Below are positions 8,100-17,296 of a stretch of 64,000 bases of DNA, one piece after another. The notes under the pieces are model-generated. The model was not told where the DNA came from. It saw nothing but the letters and a program-made list of their open reading frames with translations, and searched no databases. The stretch lies in assembly GCF_003003055.1 (NCBI RefSeq), contig NZ_PVTV01000011.1:806001-870000 (forward strand). Direction: 5' to 3'. The stretch's first letter is position 1. Each line of letters begins with the position of its first letter. Origin of the DNA: Jezberella montanilacus (lineage in GTDB: Bacteria; Pseudomonadota; Gammaproteobacteria; Burkholderiales; Burkholderiaceae_B). Position numbers and translations under genes: made by a program.

Positions 8100-9773
8100 A
8101 TGCTCAGCGATATCGAAATTGCCCAAAAGGCCGTTAAAAAACCCATTATTCAATTAGCTCAGCAAAGCGCAGGCATCCCTGAAGACCAGCTTGAACCCTA
8201 CGGGCGCTTCAAAGCAAAAATTTCCCTTGATTACATCAATACTCTCGCCGATCGGCCAAATGGCAAACTGATCCTTGTGACGGCGATTTCACCCACGCCT
8301 GCAGGTGAGGGCAAAACAACGACGACCGTTGGTTTAGGGGACGGGCTCAACCACATCGGCAAGCGCAGCATTATCTGCTTGCGCGAACCCTCTCTCGGAC
8401 CCGTATTTGGCATGAAAGGCGGCGCCGCTGGCGGAGGCATGGCGCAAGTCGTGCCGATGGAAGATATCAATCTTCACTTTACCGGCGATTTCAACGCCAT
8501 CGCGTTAGCCAACAACCTGCTGGCCGCGTTGATCGACAACCATATTCATCACGGTAATTCGCTTGGATTTGATCTTCGTCGCATCACCTGGCGACGTGTC
8601 ATGGATATTAATGATCGCGCGCTGCGGGATATGGTGGTCGGTTTGGGCGGCCCGGCCAACGGCTATCCGCGACAAGATCACTTTGATATCGTGGTTGCAT
8701 CCGAAGTCATGGCGATCTTCTGTTTAGCCACTAGTATTGCCGACCTTAAACACCGTCTGAGCAAGATTGTTGTAGGCTACACAGTCGATAAAACGCCCAT
8801 CCTTGCAAGTGATCTAAAAGCGCAGGGCGCGATGACAGCGTTGCTGAAAGACGCCCTGGCGCCCAATGTTGTGCAAACGCTCGAAAACAATCTTGCGTTT
8901 GTGCACGGGGGGCCTTTTGCCAACATCGCACACGGTTGCAATAGCGTCCTCGCCACCACAACAGCCTTAAAGCTGGCAGATTACGTTGTGACAGAGGCGG
9001 GCTTTGGGGCAGATCTTGGTGCTGAAAAGTTTTTCGATATCAAGTGTCGCAAATCGGGGCTCAGACCATCGGCTGTTGTCATTGTCGCAACCCTGCGGGC
9101 GTTGAAGTATCACGGCGGGGTTGAAGTCAAAGACACCCCGAAAGAAAACCTCGTGGCACTTGAGGCAGGCTTAGTTAATTTGAAGCGGCACGTCAACAAC
9201 ATCAAAAACAATTTCGGTTTGCCCTGCGTGGTCGCTATCAATCATCGCACTGAAGATACTGACGCAGAAGTCGAACAACTAAAAGCCAGTTTGGCTGCAG
9301 AAGGCGTAAACGTAGTCCTTGCCCGTCATTGGGCTGAGGGTGGTGCTGGGGCTGCCGAACTTGCGAGGGTGGTCGTCGATTTGTGCGAACAACCTAGCGA
9401 GTTTAAATTTTTGTACCAGGATAACGATTCGTTGTGGGATAAGGTTCACGCAATCGCCACCAAAACCTATGGGGCAGCGGATATTTCAGCCGATAAAAAA
9501 GTGCGCGCGCAAATTGAGCAACTAGAACAAAACGGTTACGGCCAGCTACCCGTATGCATTGCCAAAACTCAATACTCGTTTTCGACGGATGCCACCCTGC
9601 GGGGCGCACCGAGCGGGCACACCGTCAACATCCGCGAGGTGCGCTTGTCTGCTGGCGCGGAATTTGTTGTCATGGTCTGTGGCGACATCATGACGATGCC
9701 AGGTCTGCCTGTTACCCCCGCAGCCAACGCAATAGACGTCGACGACAGCGGTCGAATTATCGGTTTGTTCTGA
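8100..9773 (+). CDS. fhs: Formate-tetrahydrofolate ligase
   Basis: The ATP-dependent enzyme joins formate to tetrahydrofolate, giving 10-formyl-THF for purine and one-carbon metabolism. The 557-residue length matches the bacterial enzyme. The P-loop is seen in [20 protein letters not shown] (about residues 62-81). Other family signatures are [34 protein letters not shown] and the C-terminal [11 protein letters not shown]. No MTHFD genes are adjacent. It may be co-transcribed with the thioesterase. The OxlT-family carrier upstream could conceivably supply formate, but this is inference from position only. Confidence 0.97.
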   Translation: MLSDIEIAQKAVKKPIIQLAQQSAGIPEDQLEPYGRFKAKISLDYINTLADRPNGKLILVTAISPTPAGEGKTTTTVGLGDGLNHIGKRSIICLREPSLGPVFGMKGGAAGGGMAQVVPMEDINLHFTGDFNAIALANNLLAALIDNHIHHGNSLGFDLRRITWRRVMDINDRALRDMVVGLGGPANGYPRQDHFDIVVASEVMAIFCLATSIADLKHRLSKIVVGYTVDKTPILASDLKAQGAMTALLKDALAPNVVQTLENNLAFVHGGPFANIAHGCNSVLATTTALKLADYVVTEAGFGADLGAEKFFDIKCRKSGLRPSAVVIVATLRALKYHGGVEVKDTPKENLVALEAGLVNLKRHVNNIKNNFGLPCVVAINHRTEDTDAEVEQLKASLAAEGVNVVLARHWAEGGAGAAELARVVVDLCEQPSEFKFLYQDNDSLWDKVHAIATKTYGAADISADKKVRAQIEQLEQNGYGQLPVCIAKTQYSFSTDATLRGAPSGHTVNIREVRLSAGAEFVVMVCGDIMTMPGLPVTPAANAIDVDDSGRIIGLF

Positions 9774-9821
9774 CGTTTACCGCGAAGCAACTCATACACT
9801 CCTCAACCAGAAACCAATCCC

Positions 9822-10892
9822 ATGTTCATGATCAAGAAAATACGGGCAAGCTTGGCAATCCTGTCCTTGTCCATCGTGGGAGCTCAGGCGGCCGATCTTG
9901 TGACTCATTACCCTACACCCAAAGAAGCCGTTTGGACTGCAAAAACATTCAAGTTCCATACCGGTGAAACCATCGAGAATCTCAAGCTTGGCTACACGAC
10001 GGTTGGTGATGCCAAAGGTATACCTGTGCTGTTTTTACATGGTACGGGCGGCTCGGGATCCGGTCTGATCAAACCCGGGTTTGCAGACGAACTATTCGGT
10101 CCGGGGCAGGCACTGGATGCCAGCAAATATTTTGTCATCATGCCCGATGCGATTGGCACCGGTCAATCATCTAAACCGTCTGATGGATTAAAAGCAAAGT
10201 TTCCGCTATACAACTACGATGACATGGTTCTTGGTCAGTACCGCTTGATTACTGAAGGGCTCGGCCTTAAACACTTGCGCCTCGTCATGGGTAACTCGAT
10301 GGGGGGCATGCAAACCTGGCTCTGGGGGATCAAATACCCAGACTTCATGGATGCGCTCGCCCCCATGGCCTCCCTCCCAATCGAGATGTCTGGGCGCAAC
10401 TGGATCATGCGTCGCATGTTGACAGACTCGATCAGACAAGATCCACTCTGGAAAAACGGTGACTACACCCAACAGCCGCCTAGCGCGCAGTTTGCCATCA
10501 CTTACTTTCAATTCGCGATGAGCGGCGGTAATCAAGGGCTTTATGCACTGGCACCTACTCGGGCTGCTGCGGATAAGTTGATCGCTGCTCGGATGAACGT
10601 CCCGTTTACTGGCGATGCCAATGATTTGCTATACCAATGGGACTCGTCACGAGACTACAATCCATCCGCCGATCTTGAAAAAATCGTCGCACCTGTACTG
10701 ATGATTAATTCAGCAGACGATGAGCGGAATCCACCAGAGCTGGGCCTCGACGAGCAACTCAAGCGGATAAAAAATGCAAAGCTGCACTTGATTCCTGCCA
10801 GTGCAAAAACCTCAGGTCACGGCACAACCGGCCAGGCAAGGTGGTGGAAAAACGAACTCTCAGACTTTCTAAAATCCATACCCAAAACATAA
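9822..10892 (+). CDS. Exported alpha/beta hydrolase, homoserine acetyltransferase-like fold
   Basis: A 356-residue protein with a signal peptide (hydrophobic segment to about residue 23, ending GAQA-A). The fold resembles MetX: an oxyanion region FLHGTGGSGSG, the nucleophile elbow GNSMGGMQTW and a late HG (KTSGHGTT, catalytic His). Export argues against a methionine-biosynthetic role and suggests a periplasmic ester or amide hydrolase. The start could be ATG 9822 or 9828; no convincing ribosome site is visible. It precedes another exported hydrolase by 23 bases, so the two probably form an operon. Confidence 0.8.
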   Translation: MFMIKKIRASLAILSLSIVGAQAADLVTHYPTPKEAVWTAKTFKFHTGETIENLKLGYTTVGDAKGIPVLFLHGTGGSGSGLIKPGFADELFGPGQALDASKYFVIMPDAIGTGQSSKPSDGLKAKFPLYNYDDMVLGQYRLITEGLGLKHLRLVMGNSMGGMQTWLWGIKYPDFMDALAPMASLPIEMSGRNWIMRRMLTDSIRQDPLWKNGDYTQQPPSAQFAITYFQFAMSGGNQGLYALAPTRAAADKLIAARMNVPFTGDANDLLYQWDSSRDYNPSADLEKIVAPVLMINSADDERNPPELGLDEQLKRIKNAKLHLIPASAKTSGHGTTGQARWWKNELSDFLKSIPKT

Positions 10893-10915
10893 ACATAACG
10901 AGGTAGGAGACAAGC

Positions 10916-13081
10916 ATGAAAAAAGTAAATACCAGCGTCAGCATGGTTAAAACGAAGAAAGTCTTTGCAGGAAAATTCGCCGCTGTCGCGCTGGGCGCTG
11001 TCTTGGTGGCGTCGATTGCACAGGCACACGTCACCAAAATCGTCATCGATGAAACCGTGCCATTACCCACAACCGCCTTAAACAAAGATGTAAAGATCCC
11101 CTATCAAATGGTGGCTGGTCGAGCCTTTGGCGAGCTCGACCCTAGTCTGCCGCAAAACGCCCTGATTCAAGATATCCAGTTAGCCAAGGATACTGATGGC
11201 AAAGTGCGTTACGAAGCGTCATTCGTGATCTATAAACCTGTGGATGGCAAGCAGGCAAGTGGACTGTTGTGGCACGAAGTACCCAATCGTGGTCGAGTGT
11301 TCCCTTTTGCACCCGAAGAGCAGTTGGCTGGCGACATCTATCTCGCTAGTGGCTGGCAGGGCGATAACGCCGGTGCCACCAGGGTACGCCCGACTGCAAC
11401 AGCGTTAGGCATGCAGTTTCTGAAGGTGCCTGTTGCTAAAAACGCTGACGGATCCTCCGTTACCGGCCTGGTGATGGGCCGAATCGTGAATCGCTCTGGT
11501 CTGGATTCACAACCGCTGATCGTGCAAACGAATCCTGTGCCTTACAAGCCAGTGTCACTGGATACAAGCAAAGCGCAATTGACCGCTCGGAGCGGTGAGA
11601 CAACCACGGGTGAAGTCATTGGCGAGCAGGTCGTCCTATCCAAAGATTGGGCCTGGGCAAAATGCGATGCTACGCACCCTTTTCCTGGCCAACCCGATCC
11701 GACACACATTTGTTTGAGAGCGGGTTTTGATAAAGACAAACTCTATCAAGTTGTGTTTACTTCTGCAGATGCCTATGTGCTGGGGATTGGATTCGCAGCC
11801 TTTCGCGATGTCGGTCAGTTTTTCAAAACTGCGCAGCAGGACGATGTCGGCACAGCCAACCCCATTGCCAAGATGGTGACACACAGCATCGCCAGAGGGG
11901 TATCACAGTCAGGAAACTTCGTACGGGGCTGGTTGCACCTTGGCTTCAATCAAGATGAGCAAGGCAAAATCGTTCATGACGGCGCTTGGCCAATCATAGC
12001 TGGCCGACGCATCTCATTGAATTCTCGCTGGGCGCAACCTGATGGCGTGCTTGAGCTGTATCAAGCGGGTAGTGAAGGCCCGCAGTGGTGGCTACCCAAA
12101 GAGGATCCTTTACGTCACCTGCCCGCGGCGGGTATTCTGGATCGCTGCACCTCAACCAACACGTGCCCGAAAATCGTTGAACATTTTGGCTCCGCTGAGG
12201 TCTGGGCCTTAAAACTTACCCCAGAGTGGATTGGCACCGATGCGAAAGCTGATTTGCCATTACCACCCAACGTGAGACGCTATTACATTGCCAGCAGCAA
12301 TCATGGCGGCGGAGCTGGTGGGTTCAATTCGAGTATCGCAGGTGCAGGACTTCCAGTTGCAGGGGCCGAGTGCCCCGGCAATAATTTCGGTATCGGTGTT
12401 TTACCGGCCAATCCAGTGCCGCACAGAGAAACGGTAAATGCCATTCGCTTGCACTTCCGCAACTGGGTAATGAAAGGCACTGAGCCACCAGCCAGTCGCT
12501 ATCCAACCTTGGCAGCCGCACCGGGCGCAGGGTCAGGCACCTTGGCCTTAGCTGAGAAATCAGCGATTGGGTTCCCAACTTTACCGGGCCTGAGATCGAC
12601 CGTCCCAGAAAAAGACTTCATCCTGCCAGTCATCGATTACGTCTTCGGCCCAGAGTTCGAAGTGATTGATGCCAAGGGCGTGCCGACAAACGTTCCGCCT
12701 CATATCAAACAAATTTTGCCCATGTACGCACCAAAAGTCGATGCGGATGGTAATGAATTGGGCGGTGTCCCTGTAGTGTTACTGGATGCACCGCTCGGAA
12801 CCTATCTTGGCTGGAACATCACTGCCGACGGTGCCAAACCTTTTCACAAAGGGCAAATTTGCAATTATGTCGGTGGCATGATCCCGTTTGCGAAGACTGA
12901 GCAAGAGCGTCTGACCAACAAAGACCCACGCCAATCTTTGCAAGCCCGCTATGCCGATCACCAAGGCTATGTCACCGCAGTGACTCGTGCAACTGAGCGA
13001 GCAATGAAAGAGGGGTTCTTGCTGCCTGAGGATGCTAAAACTTTAATTCAGGCAGCAGAGGAAAGTGCTGTCCTGAAGTAA
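10916..13081 (+). CDS. Large exported alpha/beta-hydrolase domain protein (PF20091-like)
   Basis: This 721-residue protein has a typical signal peptide (KFAAVALGAVLVASIAQAH, cleavage near residue 40) and a strong AGGAGA ribosome site. It resembles the large alpha/beta-hydrolase-domain family of unknown substrate. GVSQSGNFVRGW (near residues 328-339) supplies the nucleophile Ser. HGGGAGGFNS is a later glycine-rich stretch, and AGAECPGNNFG may form a disulphide region. The family appears as secreted esterases in Proteobacteria without assigned physiology. It is the second gene of a two-hydrolase unit and ends at a hairpin shared with the opposing rhodanese gene. Confidence 0.75.
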   Translation: MKKVNTSVSMVKTKKVFAGKFAAVALGAVLVASIAQAHVTKIVIDETVPLPTTALNKDVKIPYQMVAGRAFGELDPSLPQNALIQDIQLAKDTDGKVRYEASFVIYKPVDGKQASGLLWHEVPNRGRVFPFAPEEQLAGDIYLASGWQGDNAGATRVRPTATALGMQFLKVPVAKNADGSSVTGLVMGRIVNRSGLDSQPLIVQTNPVPYKPVSLDTSKAQLTARSGETTTGEVIGEQVVLSKDWAWAKCDATHPFPGQPDPTHICLRAGFDKDKLYQVVFTSADAYVLGIGFAAFRDVGQFFKTAQQDDVGTANPIAKMVTHSIARGVSQSGNFVRGWLHLGFNQDEQGKIVHDGAWPIIAGRRISLNSRWAQPDGVLELYQAGSEGPQWWLPKEDPLRHLPAAGILDRCTSTNTCPKIVEHFGSAEVWALKLTPEWIGTDAKADLPLPPNVRRYYIASSNHGGGAGGFNSSIAGAGLPVAGAECPGNNFGIGVLPANPVPHRETVNAIRLHFRNWVMKGTEPPASRYPTLAAAPGAGSGTLALAEKSAIGFPTLPGLRSTVPEKDFILPVIDYVFGPEFEVIDAKGVPTNVPPHIKQILPMYAPKVDADGNELGGVPVVLLDAPLGTYLGWNITADGAKPFHKGQICNYVGGMIPFAKTEQERLTNKDPRQSLQARYADHQGYVTAVTRATERAMKEGFLLPEDAKTLIQAAEESAVLK

Positions 13082-13098
13082 GCCTAGTGCAAGACAGT

Positions 13099-13120
13099 GC
13101 CGAGCGTTCAGGCGCTCGGC
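13099..13120. terminator. Strong hairpin between convergent genes
   Basis: GCCGAGCG-TTCAGG-CGCTCGGC is a perfect 8-base-pair G+C-rich stem with a 6-base loop. It lies 18 bases after the hydrolase stop, and the rhodanese stop codon (13108-13110) is within the loop. No T-tract follows on either strand. It probably acts as a bidirectional terminator or 3'-end stabiliser. Confidence 0.6.
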
Positions 13121-14727
13121 TCTAGTACCCAGAAATGATGGGTGCCGTCCCGTCTTAATTGTTCGATCAGGCCAAACTCCCAGTCCAAATAAGCCTGCAT
13201 GGCTTCTTTGCGATTGTCCATGCCTTCATAAGGGCGCTTATACCGATCAAGTGTCGGCGAAAGGCAATTGGCATCTCCTGAATCGAGCGGAAAGCCTGCA
13301 GCTACCCAAGCAGCTAAGCCGCCCTCCAGCACTTCAACATCCGTGTGAACTTGACGTTGGAATTCGTTCGCGGCGAAAGCCGACAGCTTACCGTCCGCGC
13401 AGACCAATACATAGCGTTTATCAGATGGTAAGCGAGCAGCATCTTCGACAATGCGAGAACGTAACAAATGCCAGGCGCCGGGGATATGACCTTTGATGTA
13501 GGCCGCTTGTTTACCCAGATCAACTACAACGATATCGCTGGAGTCGTTCATTTGATCCGCTAAATCACCAACTTCTATCATCTTGACGTCCGGCAGATCT
13601 GGCGTTGAGCCAACCCACACGCCTGTCTCTTGCATGTCATCCATACTTTCTCCATCAAGTACATAGACATCCCAAGCCATCTGAGCCAGCCACGAGGCAG
13701 TCATATTCGCACGCACCCCATCTGTATCGCTCAAGACCAGCCTTGCGCCTCGAACCGCCGCGACCATCTCGGTCTCCTGAACCAGCTGCCCGCCTGGTGT
13801 CGATCTAAAGCCCTCAAGATGCCCCGCTGCAAACTCCTCTGGTGTTCTGGTGTCAAAAAAATAAGTGGTTCGTGCTGTTTGCTGCCGCCACGCTTCCAAA
13901 TCCTGGATGCTGGCTCTTTTAACCCCAGCCCGATCTGCCACTTGCCTAGCCTTTGTCGCCGATTGCTCTCTCGTTGTGGTCGATACCTCAGTAAAGCGTT
14001 TTGCGGCACCCTTGTCTAACTTCTGATCAGCCAACACCCAGCCAATGGTGCCATTGCGCAGCGCACTGACTTGATTAGGGATACCTGCGTTAATCAAGGA
14101 CTGGGTTCCAATAATGCTGCGTGTCCTGCCTGCGCAATTGACGATGACCCGGGTATTAGGATTAGGTGCTAGCTCCGGGACACGCAAAACAAGCTCTGCC
14201 CCCGGACAACTGATGGCGCTCGGGATACTCATAGTCTGATACTCGTCAAAGCGACGAGCATCAACGATCAGGACGTCAGCCCCCTCATCAATCAGCGCCT
14301 TGACCTCTTGTGCCGACAACGAGGGCGTATGCACTTTGGATTCGACAAGCTCGCCAAAGGATTTACTCGGTACATTGACATCAATAAAGACTTCCCCGCC
14401 AGCCTGCTTCCAACCAGTTAGGCCTTGCGTAAAAACATGTACCTGTGAATAGCCGAAACCCATCAAACGCTCAGCGGCCATCATTGCAGTGGTGTCCTCA
14501 CCGCCTTCATCAAAGGTAACGATGACAACATCTTTACGAGGCAATTTAGAGAATGCATCAACCTCGATGCGCGCCAGGGGCAAGTTCGCGGCGAACAGGG
14601 GATGCCCGAGCGCGTGGGGATGCTCTTCTCTCACATCAAGGAAAGCAATTTCTTCGCGCGCGAGTAAACGTGAGCGAACAAACTCGAACTCAACCATTGA
14701 TGGGGCATTCAATTTCTGGGATGACAT
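13108..14727 (-). CDS. Four-domain rhodanese (sulfurtransferase)
   Basis: The protein has four consecutive rhodanese domains in about 539 residues. Numbering from ATG 14727, the active-site loops read VTFDEGGED (domain 1, Asp73), VNCAGRTRS (domain 2, Cys198), LSDTDGVRA (domain 3, Asp334) and VCADGKLSA (domain 4, Cys443). Domains 1 and 3 lack the sulfur-carrying Cys while 2 and 4 have it, so it looks like two classic inactive-active thiosulfate sulfurtransferase units in tandem. An extra C-terminal tail of about 55 residues follows. ATG 14727 is preferred over TTG 14733 because GGAG lies 10 bases upstream. It starts 6 bases after the thiol dioxygenase stop and is almost certainly co-translated. 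The sulfur acceptor is unknown. Confidence 0.85.
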   Translation of the reverse strand: MSSQKLNAPSMVEFEFVRSRLLAREEIAFLDVREEHPHALGHPLFAANLPLARIEVDAFSKLPRKDVVIVTFDEGGEDTTAMMAAERLMGFGYSQVHVFTQGLTGWKQAGGEVFIDVNVPSKSFGELVESKVHTPSLSAQEVKALIDEGADVLIVDARRFDEYQTMSIPSAISCPGAELVLRVPELAPNPNTRVIVNCAGRTRSIIGTQSLINAGIPNQVSALRNGTIGWVLADQKLDKGAAKRFTEVSTTTREQSATKARQVADRAGVKRASIQDLEAWRQQTARTTYFFDTRTPEEFAAGHLEGFRSTPGGQLVQETEMVAAVRGARLVLSDTDGVRANMTASWLAQMAWDVYVLDGESMDDMQETGVWVGSTPDLPDVKMIEVGDLADQMNDSSDIVVVDLGKQAAYIKGHIPGAWHLLRSRIVEDAARLPSDKRYVLVCADGKLSAFAANEFQRQVHTDVEVLEGGLAAWVAAGFPLDSGDANCLSPTLDRYKRPYEGMDNRKEAMQAYLDWEFGLIEQLRRDGTHHFWVLEPSA

Positions 14728-14733
14728 ATTCAA

Positions 14734-15306
14734 CTATCTCCAAAGATTAGGTACGACGTCGTTGCCATAACCCGATATAAATGTTTTGGGTGTGCCCGTC
14801 GAAGGATCGAATACATGGCGACTGATGCGGCCGATGTTGCCGCCGTAGACGTGAATACTGATTGAGGTTTGATCAGAATAGTAATTGGCGACTTGATGCA
14901 CATCGTGCGTTGCGGGTGAAACATAAGCAACCTGACCGGGCGCCAATATTCTTGTTTCACCTGGTTTGAGACTACCGTCAGCTTGCAAATGAAAGCGTGT
15001 GTCCAGTTCTTGACCTCGCAACATCCCGATTAAGCCCCACGTCATGTGGTCATGCACTGGCGTTTTCTGGCCAGGTCCCCAAACGAAACTGACCATAGAG
15101 AATCGCTCTAAAGGATCTGCATACAGCAAATATTGCTGGTAAAAGGTGGGATCGGGGCGAGCGAACTCCTCTTGTAGCCAGTCATCCTGCTCCACAAGGC
15201 TTGCAAGCAAACGGGCGCCCTCGACCAGAATTGCAGGCTCGGATCGGTCTACTGCAAGAAACGAGCTAAAACTGCGAACAAACCCTAAAAGTCGTTCATT
15301 CTTCAT
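14734..15306 (-). CDS. Cupin thiol dioxygenase, Gln-type (3-mercaptopropionate/cysteine dioxygenase family)
   Basis: This 190-residue non-haem Fe(II) cupin would oxidise a thiol to a sulfinate with O2. The first cupin motif VHDHMTWG supplies His85 and His87, and THDVHQV supplies the third His (137 probable). SIHVY (150-154) matches the Ser-x-His-x-Tyr triad of cysteine dioxygenase. Aligning FYQQYL with the family places Gln58 where mammalian CDO has the substrate-binding Arg60; bacterial Gln-type enzymes are known to prefer 3-mercaptopropionate. No Cys is present for a Cys-Tyr crosslink. The alignment is from memory. The rhodanese gene follows immediately. Confidence 0.8.
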   Translation of the reverse strand: MKNERLLGFVRSFSSFLAVDRSEPAILVEGARLLASLVEQDDWLQEEFARPDPTFYQQYLLYADPLERFSMVSFVWGPGQKTPVHDHMTWGLIGMLRGQELDTRFHLQADGSLKPGETRILAPGQVAYVSPATHDVHQVANYYSDQTSISIHVYGGNIGRISRHVFDPSTGTPKTFISGYGNDVVPNLWR

Positions 15307-15442
15307 CGTGCCTCGCTTATCATTTTCTTGTTCGCATGAAGTTTAATTCAATGCTAACCACACTTTAACTTGCATCAAGAACAACATATCAGTAACCTAA
15401 ATTCAAAGGTGAGCCAACGTAGCTACCGGAAGGGGGGACGAA

Positions 15443-16429
15443 ATGAATACGACTGGATTCAGCATCGCTTGCAGGACGCTAAGATGGATAGTCGTGCTTT
15501 TTGTAAGCGGCATTAGCTTTGCCGCGGCACAATCTTGGCCTACCCAGCCAATTCACATGATTGCTCCGGTGCCGGCTGGCGGTGGCGTTGACATGCTCGC
15601 CAGAGCAATTGCACAAAAGCTTCAGATTGCTTACGGCGTTCCTGTTATCGTCGAAAACAAGTCAGGCGCAAGTGCACTGGTCGGCACTGACTTTGTTGCT
15701 AAATCTCCGGCTGACGGCACTACCCTGTTAATGGGTTATTCGGTGCTGGCAACCAATAAGTTTCTGCTTAAAAGTCTACCTTACGATCTGGATAGCGATC
15801 TTGTACCGGTCGCCTATGTCGGCTATATCCCGCTGATTTTAGTCAGTGCGCCTTCGCTCGAGGCCAATTCGGTGCAGGACTTGATCGCGTTGTTTAAAAC
15901 CAATCCAGACAAATACACATACGCATCGGGCGGAGCAGGAGCCGGAGCGCATCTGTCAGCTGAAATGTTCAAACACATGACGGGTGTATCTTTGCTGCAT
16001 GTGCCATACAAGGGCAACGCGCCCGCCTTAGCTGATTTGTTGGGGGGACATACCTCCGTTATGTTCGACACCATCACGACATCAATTCCATTGGTGCGAA
16101 CTGGCAAGTTGAAGGCGTTTGCAACCACTGGCCCAAAACGATCACCGCTCGCGCCCGACATTCCAACCATGGACGAGGCGGGTGTGAAAGGCTTTGAAAT
16201 GAGCGCTTGGTACATGATATTCGCGCCCAAAAAAACACCACCAGAGGTACTGCAAAAGCTCAATCAGTCAATCAACGAAGTGATCCGCGATCCTGACATG
16301 ATCAAACAGCTAGGCGAACAAGGCGTGGTGTTTACGGGCGGATCATTGGCTCAAACACAGACTTTTCTGGACGATGAAGTGCACCGCTGGGAAACCATCA
16401 TCAATGCTGCAAATATCAAGGCAGAATAA
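15443..16429 (+). CDS. Bug/TctC-type tricarboxylate-family substrate-binding protein
   Basis: This 328-residue periplasmic receptor has a signal peptide (IVVLFVSGISFAAAQS) and the Bug-family N-lobe PIHMIAPVPAGGGVDMLARAIA. VENKSGASALVGTDFVAKSPADGTTLL and LLHVPYKGNAPALADLLGG are further family signatures. Bug proteins bind small carboxylates or amides for tripartite tricarboxylate transporters, but no TctA/TctB genes are in the window. GGAAGGGGGG before ATG 15443 is an unusually strong ribosome site, fitting high receptor expression. It starts an operon whose next four genes are enzymes, suggesting that the ligand is the operon's substrate. Confidence 0.93.
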   Translation: MNTTGFSIACRTLRWIVVLFVSGISFAAAQSWPTQPIHMIAPVPAGGGVDMLARAIAQKLQIAYGVPVIVENKSGASALVGTDFVAKSPADGTTLLMGYSVLATNKFLLKSLPYDLDSDLVPVAYVGYIPLILVSAPSLEANSVQDLIALFKTNPDKYTYASGGAGAGAHLSAEMFKHMTGVSLLHVPYKGNAPALADLLGGHTSVMFDTITTSIPLVRTGKLKAFATTGPKRSPLAPDIPTMDEAGVKGFEMSAWYMIFAPKKTPPEVLQKLNQSINEVIRDPDMIKQLGEQGVVFTGGSLAQTQTFLDDEVHRWETIINAANIKAE

Positions 16430-16432
16430 GCA

Positions 16433-17296
16433 ATGAAAATTTTTGATCTCCACTCCCACTGGGGTACCGAGCGAGGTTACGTATTGAGAACTACGGATGC
16501 CTTAGCTCAGCAAAAGAGCACCTGGAACTCAACGCCTCAATACGATACTGACGAACAGATGGCCGCTTATTTGCGAGCGAACGACGTGCGGACCATTCTG
16601 GATTTTGGCTTTACCAAGAACTTGGCGATAGAGGAGGTGATACCCTTACACGATTATGCGATTGCGACGCAGGCCAAATACAGCGACTGCATATTCGGTA
16701 ACTGGATTCAGCTGGATCCGCGACACGGCGAAAAGGGTGCACAGGAATTCGAGCGTTGCATTCAGGCGAGCAGCGGTTTTGTCAGTTTTTGTGTGTCGTC
16801 CTCAGGTACTGGTTTTGCAGCCAGCGATCCCATCTACCGCCCCATTTATGAAGTCGCACTTGCCTACAAACGACCTGTGCTTGTTCTCGTGGGTCACACA
16901 GGTGCCGGTGCAGGCTTGAGAGGTGGCGCTGGCATCAAACTGGACTTATGCCATCCTCGTTACGTCGACGAACTCGCGATCGATTTTCCTGACCTTGAAA
17001 TTATCACAGGCCGTCCGGCTTGGCCGTGGCAAGACGAAATGATATCGATCATGATTCACAAGCCTAATGTCTGGAGCGAATTGCACGGCTGGTCGCCGAA
17101 GTATCTGACCGATCCATTCAAAAAAGAGATTCGCAGCCGCCTTAAAGATCGTGTGATGTTCGGGGCTGACTACCCCCTTTTCCGCTACGAACGACTTGTC
17201 AATGACTGGAAGGACCTCGGTTACACCGACGATATTCTTGAACGAGTCTTTTATAAAAATGCCGAACGTCTGTTCGGTTTAAACGGGGTCAAGTAA
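16433..17296 (+). CDS. Amidohydrolase family 2 metal-dependent hydrolase/decarboxylase
   Basis: This 287-residue TIM-barrel protein begins DLHSHWG, the HxH metal site of amidohydrolase 2 (PF04909). VGHTGAGAG and MFGADYPLF carry the later His and the catalytic Asp. The family includes aromatic decarboxylases (e.g. ACMS decarboxylase, gamma-resorcylate decarboxylase) and lactone or amide hydrolases; I cannot choose among them. It starts 3 bases after the Bug receptor, and its TAA overlaps the next ATG (TAATG). The tight coupling implies a shared pathway on the imported carboxylate. Confidence 0.85.
   Translation: MKIFDLHSHWGTERGYVLRTTDALAQQKSTWNSTPQYDTDEQMAAYLRANDVRTILDFGFTKNLAIEEVIPLHDYAIATQAKYSDCIFGNWIQLDPRHGEKGAQEFERCIQASSGFVSFCVSSSGTGFAASDPIYRPIYEVALAYKRPVLVLVGHTGAGAGLRGGAGIKLDLCHPRYVDELAIDFPDLEIITGRPAWPWQDEMISIMIHKPNVWSELHGWSPKYLTDPFKKEIRSRLKDRVMFGADYPLFRYERLVNDWKDLGYTDDILERVFYKNAERLFGLNGVK

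Noticed and set aside
8746-8961. Antisense ORFs within fhs
   Set aside because: They are low-complexity translations opposite a certain gene, with no family resemblance.
13108-14727. Rhodanese as a fusion of assembly-frameshifted genes
   Set aside because: The frame is continuous through four domains with regular linkers and no repeated stop or shifted segment.
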